From: Oligoflexia bacterium
GTDB lineage: Bacteria > Bdellovibrionota > UBA1018
Direction of reading: 5' to 3'
Length of the DNA stretch: 6,497 nucleotides
Assembly: GCA_903854365.1 (NCBI GenBank)
Contig: CAINWE010000129.1
Coordinates: 1-6,497 of the forward strand
Shown: positions 1 through 5,267 of the stretch, one piece after another
Layout of the letters: the number at the start of each line of letters is the position of its first letter
Position numbering within the stretch: position 1 is the first letter of the stretch
Notes under the pieces: generated by a model
Told to the model about the DNA's origin: nothing
The model's input: only the letters and a program-made list of their open reading frames with translations
Databases searched by the model: none
Made by a program: the position numbers and the translations under genes

Positions 1-273
1 GTGATTCTTTCGTGAATCGTTGGCCTCACGATCGATCAGTTCGCTCATCATCGAGAGGGCTGTGAGGGGTGTCTTAATTTCGTGGGAAAAAATCGCAATG
101 AGTTCCTCGCGGGAGTTTAAGGAAGCGATTTTTAGATTAGCTTCTCGAATCGATTTCTGGAAATGGGCCACTTCTTCCCTGAGGTGGAGAAGTTGTTCTT
201 CTCTTTTTTGACAGGTCATTTGCAATGGGCATAGGTCTTTATCGATGGGCATTTTTTCAAGTTGAAAAGTCAT
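1..273 (-). CDS. Sensor histidine kinase, N-terminal part (runs off the window edge)
   Basis: The reading frame begins with ATG at 273-271 and stays open for 91 codons to base 1, so the kinase core lies outside the window. Residues 54-73 form a clear HisKA H-box (FSHEIKTPLTAL at 62-73), with His64 as the expected phospho-acceptor. Before it, residues 22-57 are rich in Glu, Lys, Arg, Leu and Gln and look like a dimerising coiled coil. There is no signal peptide, membrane helix or PAS/GAF-sized domain ahead of the H-box, so the visible part is a cytoplasmic kinase with a very short N-terminus. Any sensing would have to come from a C-terminal domain, a partner, or the Cys15/Cys21 pair. An AAAGG ribosome binding site lies at 288-284, ten bases before the start. 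The gene is divergent from the operon that begins at 513. Family assignment is firm; signal and partner regulator are unknown. Confidence 0.9.
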   Translation of the reverse strand, partial: MTFQLEKMPIDKDLCPLQMTCQKREEQLLHLREEVAHFQKSIREANLKIASLNSREELIAIFSHEIKTPLTALSMMSELIDREANDSRKNH

Positions 274-290
274 GATGTGATATCCTTTGA

Positions 291-319
291 TGAATAGACG
301 GTAGCAAACGTTATGCCAA
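291..319 (-). promoter_or_regulatory. Possible sigma70-type promoter for the histidine kinase
   Basis: On the minus strand, TTGGCA (319-314) and TATTCA (296-291) are separated by 17 bases. The -35 box matches 5 of 6 consensus positions, but the -10 box is poor. The implied transcription start would fall very close to the AAAGG ribosome binding site at 288-284, which counts against it. Offered as a weak candidate only. Confidence 0.2.
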
Positions 320-359
320 TTTTTTTGAGAGGCACTTGTGTCTCCACGGACTCACATCG

Positions 360-418
360 CAGGTTTTTTCCTACAAAAACCTATGTTCTTGTAGGGATTT
401 GCCTACAGCAAGCCTAGG
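360..418. promoter_or_regulatory. Operator-like cluster of palindromes between divergent genes
   Basis: Several overlapping symmetries sit in this short stretch. A perfect 18-bp palindrome, TGTAGG-N6-CCTACA, lies at 390-407. A second CCTACA at 370-375 is inverted relative to the TGTAGG. AGGTTTTT (361-368) and AAAAACCT (375-382) form an 8-bp inverted repeat with a 6-base loop. CCTAGG at 413-418 is itself a palindrome. The CCTA or TAGG cores start at 370, 380, 392, 402 and 413, close to one DNA turn apart. The cluster lies in the gap between the histidine kinase and the PLP-enzyme operon, so a dimeric regulator controlling either or both is a natural reading. The 18-bp element resembles the GacA/UvrY/LetA box (TGTAAG-N6-CTTACA) with one substitution per half-site. 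The symmetry is seen directly; the function is inferred. Confidence 0.45.
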
Positions 419-512
419 ATAGATCCAAGTATGATCTCACTCGTGTATTGACCCTGTATCTGGGTAGAGAATTGATAGAGAGTCGTGTAGAGTAAATACT
501 AAGAGTGTAAAA

Positions 513-1721
513 ATGTCTTTTGATCACGATTTCCAACTTTTCCAAAGCTATTCTGAGGCGCTGAGCGCTCAGGCTGCTCCGTTGGCCTGGTTAGATGAAG
601 TAGCGTTTGAGAAGAATATAGATTGGCTCGCTACACAGTCCCAGGGTAAAAAAATTAGAATTGGGAGTAAGTCACTCAGGTCGTTGTGGGCAATTCAGAC
701 TATTCTGAAAAGAAACCCTATTTTTCAAGGGGTTTTAACTATGACTATCCCCGAGGCACTTTGGCTTTTTGAGCGGGGAGTAAACGATCTTTTGGTGGCC
801 TATCCGAGTGCGCAAAAAGCCGATTTTTTGGGGCTTTCGCAAGCCATTCGCGCTGGGGCGAGAATGGCTTTGATGGCAGATCGTCCAGAGCATCTCGATT
901 TGATTCAGTCCTACGCCGAGTCTGAAAAAATTGAAGTACGCGTAGTTTTGGATGTGGATGTGTCCTCCGATTTTGGTCCGCTTCACTTTGGTGTTTATCG
1001 GTCGTCTCTCAAGACGGTCGACGACTTACGACAGCTCTTTTTTCAGCGCGACCAATGGAACAGAATCCGGTGGGTGGGTTTGATGGCCTATGAAGCCCAG
1101 CTGGCTGGGGTCCCTGATTATTTTTCCAATGTCTTCAAAAGGGGGTTGGTTCAAATTTTAAAACGCCGCTCAAGAGCACAAGTTTTGGAAAGACGGAGAG
1201 AGGCCGTTGAGTGGTTGCAGCATCAAGGCATAGAAATGGAAATCATTAATGGAGGGGGAACCGGAAGTCTTTCTTGGACGGCATTGGACCCTGCAGTCAC
1301 TGAGATTGCCGTTGGGAGCGGCTTTTACGCTCCGGTTCTATTTGATGCCTATCAAGACTTGAATCTCAGTCCAGCTCTTGGATTTGCATTGCGAGTTTCA
1401 AGGCAGTCTCGTCCAGGGATCGTGACTTGCACGGGAGGAGGGTATCCTGCTTCGGGGTCAGCGGGTTTGGATCGGCTGCCGATGCCCTATTTACCTCCGG
1501 GATTGAGTCTCCTGCCGATGGAAGGCGCAGGAGAGGTTCAAACTCCACTGCGAGTGCAGCGCCAGAGTGGGGTCGCTCCTCGAGTCGGGGATCTTGTTTT
1601 TTTTCGGCATCCGAAAGCGGGTGAGCTCTGCGAGAGGTTTCTGTCTCTTCATCTCATTCGAAGGGGGGCGTGGATTCAAGAAGTTTCGACCTATCGAGGG
1701 GAAGGCCGTCAATGGATTTAG
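513..1721 (+). CDS. Fold-type III PLP enzyme, D-threonine aldolase / D-serine dehydratase-like (amino acid deaminase/aldolase)
   Basis: This 402-residue protein has an alanine-racemase-type N-terminal barrel followed by a D-serine-dehydratase-like C-terminal domain. The IRIGSKSLRS segment at 48-57 holds the likely PLP-binding Lys53. The glycine-rich INGGGTGS at 245-252 fits the PLP phosphate site, followed by the TEIAVGSGFYAP stretch (263-274) and CTGGGYPASG (306-315). Near the C-terminus, FFRHPKAGELCE (363-374) offers His366 and Cys373 as possible metal ligands, as expected for the metal-dependent members. Such enzymes cleave D-3-hydroxy amino acids (for example D-threonine to glycine plus acetaldehyde) or deaminate D-serine; the actual substrate cannot be read from sequence. 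It is cytoplasmic, with no signal peptide. The start follows a weak AAGAG at 501-505. It is the first gene of a unit with the lactone oxidase and RhtA-like exporter, and its stop codon abuts the next gene's ribosome binding site. Confidence 0.82.
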   Translation: MSFDHDFQLFQSYSEALSAQAAPLAWLDEVAFEKNIDWLATQSQGKKIRIGSKSLRSLWAIQTILKRNPIFQGVLTMTIPEALWLFERGVNDLLVAYPSAQKADFLGLSQAIRAGARMALMADRPEHLDLIQSYAESEKIEVRVVLDVDVSSDFGPLHFGVYRSSLKTVDDLRQLFFQRDQWNRIRWVGLMAYEAQLAGVPDYFSNVFKRGLVQILKRRSRAQVLERRREAVEWLQHQGIEMEIINGGGTGSLSWTALDPAVTEIAVGSGFYAPVLFDAYQDLNLSPALGFALRVSRQSRPGIVTCTGGGYPASGSAGLDRLPMPYLPPGLSLLPMEGAGEVQTPLRVQRQSGVAPRVGDLVFFRHPKAGELCERFLSLHLIRRGAWIQEVSTYRGEGRQWI

Positions 1722-1729
1722 GAGGGGAG
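1721..1729 (+). promoter_or_regulatory. Strong Shine-Dalgarno overlapping the upstream stop codon
   Basis: GGAGGGGAG begins on the last base of the TAG that ends the PLP-enzyme gene and sits just before the ATG at 1732. It fixes that ATG as the start of the lactone oxidase rather than the longer open frame beginning at 1567, and suggests translational coupling between the two genes. Confidence 0.8.
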
Positions 1730-1731
1730 TT

Positions 1732-3054
1732 ATGAAAAAAACCAATTGGGCTGGAAATTTTAATTTTACTCCTCAAGTGATTGAGACGGTGGGGGCTGAA
1801 GAGCAGATTGCTCAGGCAATTCAGCGTGCCAGGCGAGAGAACTTGCCCCTTCGGGTCTACGGAAGCGGACATTCTTTTTACCCCCTCGTCGCAACTCCTG
1901 GGGTTTCGATGAGTCTCGCTGGCCTTCAAGGGGTCATTGCGATCGATCACGAGCAGCGCGAAGGTTGGATTTGGGGAGGGACTCAAATTCGTACTTTAGG
2001 ATCGCAACTTCATGCTCTGGGTTACGGTATGGAGAATTTAGGCGATATCGACGTCCAGTCCATCGCTGGTGCGGTGAGTACCGGGACCCACGGAACAGGA
2101 ATTCAGTTTGGAAGTCTTTCCACCCAAATGGTAGGTCTTGAGTTTTGGAATGGTCGTGGTGAAAAAGTGGAGGTCACGTCTAAAAAGAATTCCCATTTGC
2201 TTGATGCCGCGCGGGTGTCGCTGGGTTTGCTGGGCGTGATCACTAAAGTGCAACTGAGGCTACAACAAAAATTCGTCTTAGAAATGACCCAAACCAAAGA
2301 GGCGCTGAGTTCACTCATTCCAAGTTTGGCGAAGAATCTTCAAAACGAGAGAAACTTCGAATTTTTCTGGTTTCCGCATACGGATACCGCGCTCGTGAAG
2401 CGATCTAGGACCAGCACGGAGGCCCCTCTTGCTGCGACTTTCGGTCAAAAATTTAATGATATTGTACTCGAGAATGGAGCATTGGGCCTGTTGAGTGGCC
2501 TTTGTCGTTGGGTGCCGCCCGTGACGCAAAAAGTGAGTCAGTTTTGTGCCTTGGCTGCTGGCGAAACGTATCGGCGCGATTGGAGTCATCGGGTATTCGC
2601 GACCGATCGTTGGGTGAAATTTTTAGAAATGGAGTATGCGGTTCCTATCGAACATTTTCCAGCTGTCGTAAGTGAAGTTCAAGCTGAAATTCACCGAGGC
2701 AATTATCGAGTTCACTTTCCTATTGAGTGTCGATTCGTGAAAAAAGACTCAATTTGGTTGAGTCCGGCCTATGGGCGCGATTCAGCTCTCATTGCGGTGC
2801 ACATGTACCGAGGGATGCCTTATCGAGATTATTTTGCTGCTATGGAGAGAGTTTTTAGAAAATATGATGGACGTCCGCATTGGGGAAAATTGCATAGCCT
2901 CAAGGCTGCAGAATTGCGAGAGCTTTACCCGAAATGGGATGCCTTCCAAACGCTGCGCGCGGAGATGGATCCTGACTCGATTTTCCTAACGGAACGAATG
3001 AAGCAAATTTTCGGAGAAAGTCGAAGCCCTGTGCTAAGCCAAAAGGGTGCTTAA
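1732..3054 (+). CDS. FAD-dependent sugar-1,4-lactone oxidase (D-arabinono-1,4-lactone oxidase / L-gulonolactone oxidase family)
   Basis: This 440-residue protein has the two-domain layout of the VAO-type aldonolactone oxidoreductases: an N-terminal FAD-binding domain (about 12-180) and a C-terminal ALO substrate domain (about 200-428). RVYGSGHSF at 41-49 is the flavin motif, and His47 is at the position that links covalently to FAD in L-gulonolactone oxidases. STGTHGTG at 116-123 is the second flavin-contacting loop. In the C-terminal half, FPIECRF (329-335) supplies the Glu-x-Arg pair (Glu332, Arg334) typical of the active site, and RPHWGK (381-386) is the family's C-terminal signature. Family members oxidise D-arabinono-, L-gulono- or L-galactono-lactones using oxygen or cytochrome c. 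There is no signal peptide. It lies 10 nt after the PLP enzyme and overlaps the exporter gene by 8 nt. Family is secure; substrate and electron acceptor are open. Confidence 0.88.
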   Translation: MKKTNWAGNFNFTPQVIETVGAEEQIAQAIQRARRENLPLRVYGSGHSFYPLVATPGVSMSLAGLQGVIAIDHEQREGWIWGGTQIRTLGSQLHALGYGMENLGDIDVQSIAGAVSTGTHGTGIQFGSLSTQMVGLEFWNGRGEKVEVTSKKNSHLLDAARVSLGLLGVITKVQLRLQQKFVLEMTQTKEALSSLIPSLAKNLQNERNFEFFWFPHTDTALVKRSRTSTEAPLAATFGQKFNDIVLENGALGLLSGLCRWVPPVTQKVSQFCALAAGETYRRDWSHRVFATDRWVKFLEMEYAVPIEHFPAVVSEVQAEIHRGNYRVHFPIECRFVKKDSIWLSPAYGRDSALIAVHMYRGMPYRDYFAAMERVFRKYDGRPHWGKLHSLKAAELRELYPKWDAFQTLRAEMDPDSIFLTERMKQIFGESRSPVLSQKGA

Positions 3055-3904
3055 ATTCAGTCATTTGTTTTTGGTTTTAGCCCTGATTTCGGCCATGGTT
3101 TCGATTCAGACTGGGGCTTCTTTTGCCAAGCGTCTTTTTCCAGAGCTGGGGCCACTCGGTGCGACTTCCCTGCGCTTGATCTTTGCAAGTATGATTCTTT
3201 TGCTTTATTGGCAGTCGTGGACTCGAAAGTGGAGCAGGCCTCAACTTTTGACCCTCGTGGGGTATGGCACCTCTCTCGGTCTGATGAATCTCCTTTTTTA
3301 CTGCGCGCTCGAGCGAGTTCCGTTAGGGCTTGCGGTAGCTCTGGAGTTTACGGGTCCCTTGGGGTTGGCGCTTTTGGCTTCTCGACGAGCGTTGGATTTC
3401 ATTTGGGCATTTTTAGCAGCTGTTGGCGTTTTGTTGATTCTGCCTATTCAGGTGAGTTCGGTTCAGAAGATTTCGATCGACGGGGTTGGTTTTGCGCTAG
3501 GAGCTGGGATCTGTTGGGCACTTTATATTCTCTTCGGTAAACGCATCGGAGAAGATGTGCCCAGTGGGCATGCCACAGCGTTAGGCATGGGAGTCGCTGC
3601 GATTGCAGTAGCTCCTTTTGGGCTTTTGTTGCAAGGGCGTCACCTTTTTCATATTGATTTGCTTCCCTGGGCACTGATGGTCGCCATTCTTTCCAGTGCT
3701 CTTCCTTATTCGTTGGAAATGATCGCTCTCAAAAAGTTACCCCATAAAACGTTCAGTACCCTGATGAGTCTGGAACCTGCGATTGCAGCGCTGTCTGGTT
3801 TGATCTTTTTGAAGGAAAATCTTTCGTGGGTGCAATGGTTTGCAATTTTACTAGTGATGATCGCTTCAGCCGGCGCTTGCTTGACCCTTTCATCAGAGGA
3901 GTAA
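3047..3904 (+). CDS. rhtA: RhtA-like amino-acid exporter (EamA/DMT superfamily)
   Basis: This is a 285-residue, very hydrophobic protein with about ten membrane helices arranged as two EamA repeats. The N-terminal segment SIQTGASFAK followed by LFP (19-32) and TSLRL (40-44) closely resembles my memory of E. coli RhtA, the inner-membrane threonine/homoserine exporter, and the length is near the 295 residues of that protein. Other family-like stretches are ALEFTGPLGLAL (98-109), SSALPYSLEMIALKKLP (216-232) and SLEPAIAALSGL (241-252). The start is a GTG inside the end of the lactone-oxidase gene. An in-frame TAA at 3035-3037 rules out any earlier start, and the next candidates would cut into the first helix. 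No good Shine-Dalgarno precedes it, so translation probably depends on ribosomes finishing the upstream gene. Substrate is likely threonine, homoserine or another small amino acid, by family only. Confidence 0.82.
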   Translation: MLKFSHLFLVLALISAMVSIQTGASFAKRLFPELGPLGATSLRLIFASMILLLYWQSWTRKWSRPQLLTLVGYGTSLGLMNLLFYCALERVPLGLAVALEFTGPLGLALLASRRALDFIWAFLAAVGVLLILPIQVSSVQKISIDGVGFALGAGICWALYILFGKRIGEDVPSGHATALGMGVAAIAVAPFGLLLQGRHLFHIDLLPWALMVAILSSALPYSLEMIALKKLPHKTFSTLMSLEPAIAALSGLIFLKENLSWVQWFAILLVMIASAGACLTLSSEE

Positions 3905-3984
3905 CAACGAAAAGCTAATACAGAGTTTGTTTCTGCCCGAAGTTTCGAGGCGATTTCTACGATCAACCGAGCAGGCCCATGCTT

Positions 3985-4000
3985 TGGTACGAGTTAAGCA
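3985..4000 (+). promoter_or_regulatory. Candidate sigma54 (-24/-12) promoter
   Basis: TGGTACG-N4-AAGCA matches the sigma54 consensus TGGCACG-N4-TTGCW at 9 of 12 defined positions, including the critical GG and GC dinucleotides at the right 12-base offset. Transcription would start near 4010, just before the AGAGG ribosome binding site of the small secreted-protein gene. No activator site was identified. It could be chance. Confidence 0.3.
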
Positions 4001-4025
4001 CCTCATCTTGGCAGAGGATTGGGAG

Positions 4026-4469
4026 ATGAAAAAATCGCTTCAAAAGATTGCGGTCGGGATGGTTGTGGGAATCGGCTTAACGTCAGTCAGTGCGTTTTCA
4101 GGCCGTGCAATTGCTGACGAGCGTGGGACTGAGTTTAAATCTGTGGACGGCGCAGAGGACGCTTCGCAGAGTTTGTCGCCAGGTTTGTCAGAGGGCGTAT
4201 TGAGTGCGAATGAGGAGTGCGTGGAGGAAGTGATTTTGGCGGAGGATGTAGGATGGGGTGCTCTTGAATTGGAGTATACGGGTTGTGGCTACTACTACTG
4301 TGATTGGAGCGGGTACTGCTGTAACTCCTGCTCCTGTTACTACGGTGGAAGTTATTGGGACGGAGGTTACTGGGGTGGAGGGGGTGGGTATGGGGGTCAT
4401 GACCATGACCACCACGGAGATCATCACGGGGGGCATCATTCCGGGGGTGGGCACCGACATTTAGAGTGA
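4026..4469 (+). CDS. Small secreted Cys-rich, Gly/Tyr/His-rich protein of unknown function
   Basis: I do not recognise a family for this 147-residue protein. It starts with a Sec signal peptide: MKKSLQK, a hydrophobic core (about 8-24), and an AIA-DE cleavage site after residue 30. The mature part begins with an acidic, low-complexity stretch (31-82). A cysteine cluster follows, with Cys87, 92, 98, 99, 102 and 104 packed between tyrosines, plus a lone Cys65. It ends with a Gly/Tyr/Trp run (107-124) and a tail from 125 holding ten histidines, in HDHDHH and DHHGGHH patterns. The tail suggests metal binding and the cysteines suggest disulphides or metal coordination in the envelope; both are inferences. 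The frame is also open upstream to a TTG at 3927, but AGAGG at 4013-4017 and the signal peptide favour this ATG. It stands between the exporter and sdhC, 88 nt before the latter. Confidence 0.75.
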   Translation: MKKSLQKIAVGMVVGIGLTSVSAFSGRAIADERGTEFKSVDGAEDASQSLSPGLSEGVLSANEECVEEVILAEDVGWGALELEYTGCGYYYCDWSGYCCNSCSCYYGGSYWDGGYWGGGGGYGGHDHDHHGDHHGGHHSGGGHRHLE

Positions 4470-4472
4470 GTT

Positions 4473-4492
4473 TTGAATAGAGAGTTGAATAG
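4473..4492 (+). repeat. Short direct repeat TTGAATAG
   Basis: Two copies of TTGAATAG lie at 4473-4480 and 4485-4492, separated by AGAG, giving a 12-base period. The second copy overlaps the proposed -35 box of the sdh promoter, so the pair could be a small operator, but eight bases repeated once is weak evidence. Confidence 0.3.
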
Positions 4493-4512
4493 TTCCAGCT
4501 TTGCAGTATAAC
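4485..4512 (+). promoter_or_regulatory. Probable sigma70-type promoter for sdhCA
   Basis: TTGAAT (4485-4490) and TATAAC (4507-4512) are separated by 16 bases. The -10 box matches 5 of 6 consensus positions and the -35 box matches the four most conserved ones. A start near 4519 would give a leader of about 39 nt before the sdhC ATG. This would let sdhCA be expressed independently of the small secreted-protein gene upstream. Confidence 0.45.
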
Positions 4513-4556
4513 CAGAGTTCTCAGAATCAAAATGCGAGAAAGGTTGAAGCTGGAAT
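4492..4556 (+). repeat. Inverted repeat whose right arm abuts the sdhC start codon
   Basis: TTCCAGCTT (4493-4501) is exactly complementary to AAGCTGGAA (4547-4555), and flanking G-U pairs could extend the stem to 12 bp (4492-4503 with 4545-4556). The right arm ends two bases before the ATG at 4558 and includes the only nearby Shine-Dalgarno-like GGA. In RNA read through from upstream it could hide the ribosome binding site. A transcript starting near 4519 would lack the left arm. Confidence 0.45.
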
Positions 4557-4557
4557 C

Positions 4558-5253
4558 ATGAGCCATCCGCAAGTCAAACGTGTGAGTACTGTTTTTGAAA
4601 AATGGGTCATCGCTCTCTCTGGATTAGGGTTAGTGGCTTTTGTCATTGTCCATCTCCTTGGAAATTTGACACTTTTTCAGTCGGGTGGGTCCGCTTTTAA
4701 TGCTTACGCCGCAAAGTTGGAAAGTTTTGGTCCACTTCTCACGATCGCGGAGGTGGGACTTCTTGCTGTGACGCTAGTCCACGTCGCGGCGACCCTGATC
4801 ACCAAAAAGAAGAACATGAGTGCGCGCCCTGTGGGTTATCGTCAGTGGCGGTCAAAAGGAGGAGACACCCCGAGCAATCTCTCCTCCCGCAATATGGTCA
4901 TTTCTGGATCGGTGCTTTTGATTTTTTTAATCGTTCACATTTTTCAATTTCGGTTTGGGCCGGGCGTGAGCCAAGGTTACGTGACCGAGCATAATCAGGA
5001 TCAAATTCGGGATCTTTATCGATTAGTAGTCGAAACCTTCAAAAATCCTGTGATGATGGTCCTGTATACGACCGTAATGTTTGTTTTAGGGCTTCATTTG
5101 AAACATGCAATTTGGAGCGCGCTGCAGTCTCTCGGTTTGACCCGTTCTGGAACCTCTGCGTCTCTGAGATTGGTCGGTTTAGTGGTCGGAATTTTACTGG
5201 CTGCTGGCTTTTTGGTTCTGCCGGCTTGGATTTATTTCGTTGCTGCAATTTAG
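4558..5253 (+). CDS. sdhC: Succinate dehydrogenase/fumarate reductase cytochrome b subunit (b558 family)
   Basis: This 231-residue integral membrane protein has five predicted helices, near 15-39, 59-82, 112-131, 163-186 and 202-229. This is the single-subunit anchor architecture of B. subtilis-type and Bacteroidota-type complex II, which replaces the separate SdhC and SdhD of E. coli. Histidines within or at the ends of helices, His32 (VIVHLLGN), His75 (LVHVAA), His127 (IVHIFQF) and His180/His183 (GLHLKHAIW), are candidates for axial ligands of two b hemes. NAYAAKLESFGPLL (48-61) is also typical of the family. The protein anchors the flavoprotein and iron-sulfur subunits and passes electrons to or from quinone. 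The ATG at 4558 is chosen over an upstream in-frame TTG at 4501 because it gives the normal short N-terminus. Its Shine-Dalgarno is poor: AAAGG is 14 bases away and GGA very close. sdhA follows after 14 nt. Confidence 0.9.
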   Translation: MSHPQVKRVSTVFEKWVIALSGLGLVAFVIVHLLGNLTLFQSGGSAFNAYAAKLESFGPLLTIAEVGLLAVTLVHVAATLITKKKNMSARPVGYRQWRSKGGDTPSNLSSRNMVISGSVLLIFLIVHIFQFRFGPGVSQGYVTEHNQDQIRDLYRLVVETFKNPVMMVLYTTVMFVLGLHLKHAIWSALQSLGLTRSGTSASLRLVGLVVGILLAAGFLVLPAWIYFVAAI

Positions 5254-5267
5254 GGGAAATCATCGAT

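Noticed and set aside
20..211. Plus-strand open frame of 63 codons
   Set aside because: It lies antisense to the histidine kinase, whose H-box on the minus strand is unmistakable; its translation shows no family features.
360..418. CRISPR-like or tandem repeat array
   Set aside because: The repeated units are only 4-7 bases, in both orientations, with spacings of one DNA turn; this fits protein binding sites, not CRISPR repeats.
448..512. Clear sigma70 promoter for the PLP-enzyme operon
   Set aside because: TTGACC at 448-453 is a fair -35 box, but nothing 16-18 bases further resembles TATAAT, and other pairings (TTGATA 472-477 with TAAATA 493-498) have a poor 15-base spacer.
1567..1731. Longer N-terminus for the lactone oxidase
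   Set aside because: It would overlap the PLP-enzyme gene in another frame for more than 150 nt, lacks homology-like sequence, and a strong Shine-Dalgarno stands before the ATG at 1732.
3927..4025. TTG start extending the secreted protein by 33 codons
   Set aside because: It would bury the signal peptide inside the protein; a good ribosome binding site precedes the ATG at 4026.
3905..4025. Rho-independent terminator after the exporter gene
   Set aside because: No stem followed by a T-run was found; only very short symmetries such as CGAA-GT-TTCG occur.
4135..4572. Minus-strand and alternate-frame open frames over the Gly/His-rich gene (also 4188-4460 minus and 4258-4464 plus)
   Set aside because: They arise because the low-complexity coding sequence has few stops in any frame. 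They are Thr/Val/Ser/Pro-rich translations without start signals, while the plus frame has a signal peptide and ribosome binding site.
5112..5267. SdhA start at an upstream TTG inside sdhC
   Set aside because: The extra 52 residues are the shifted frame of the sdhC 3' end. ATG 5268 has an AGGGGAA site at proper distance and gives the normal N-terminus.
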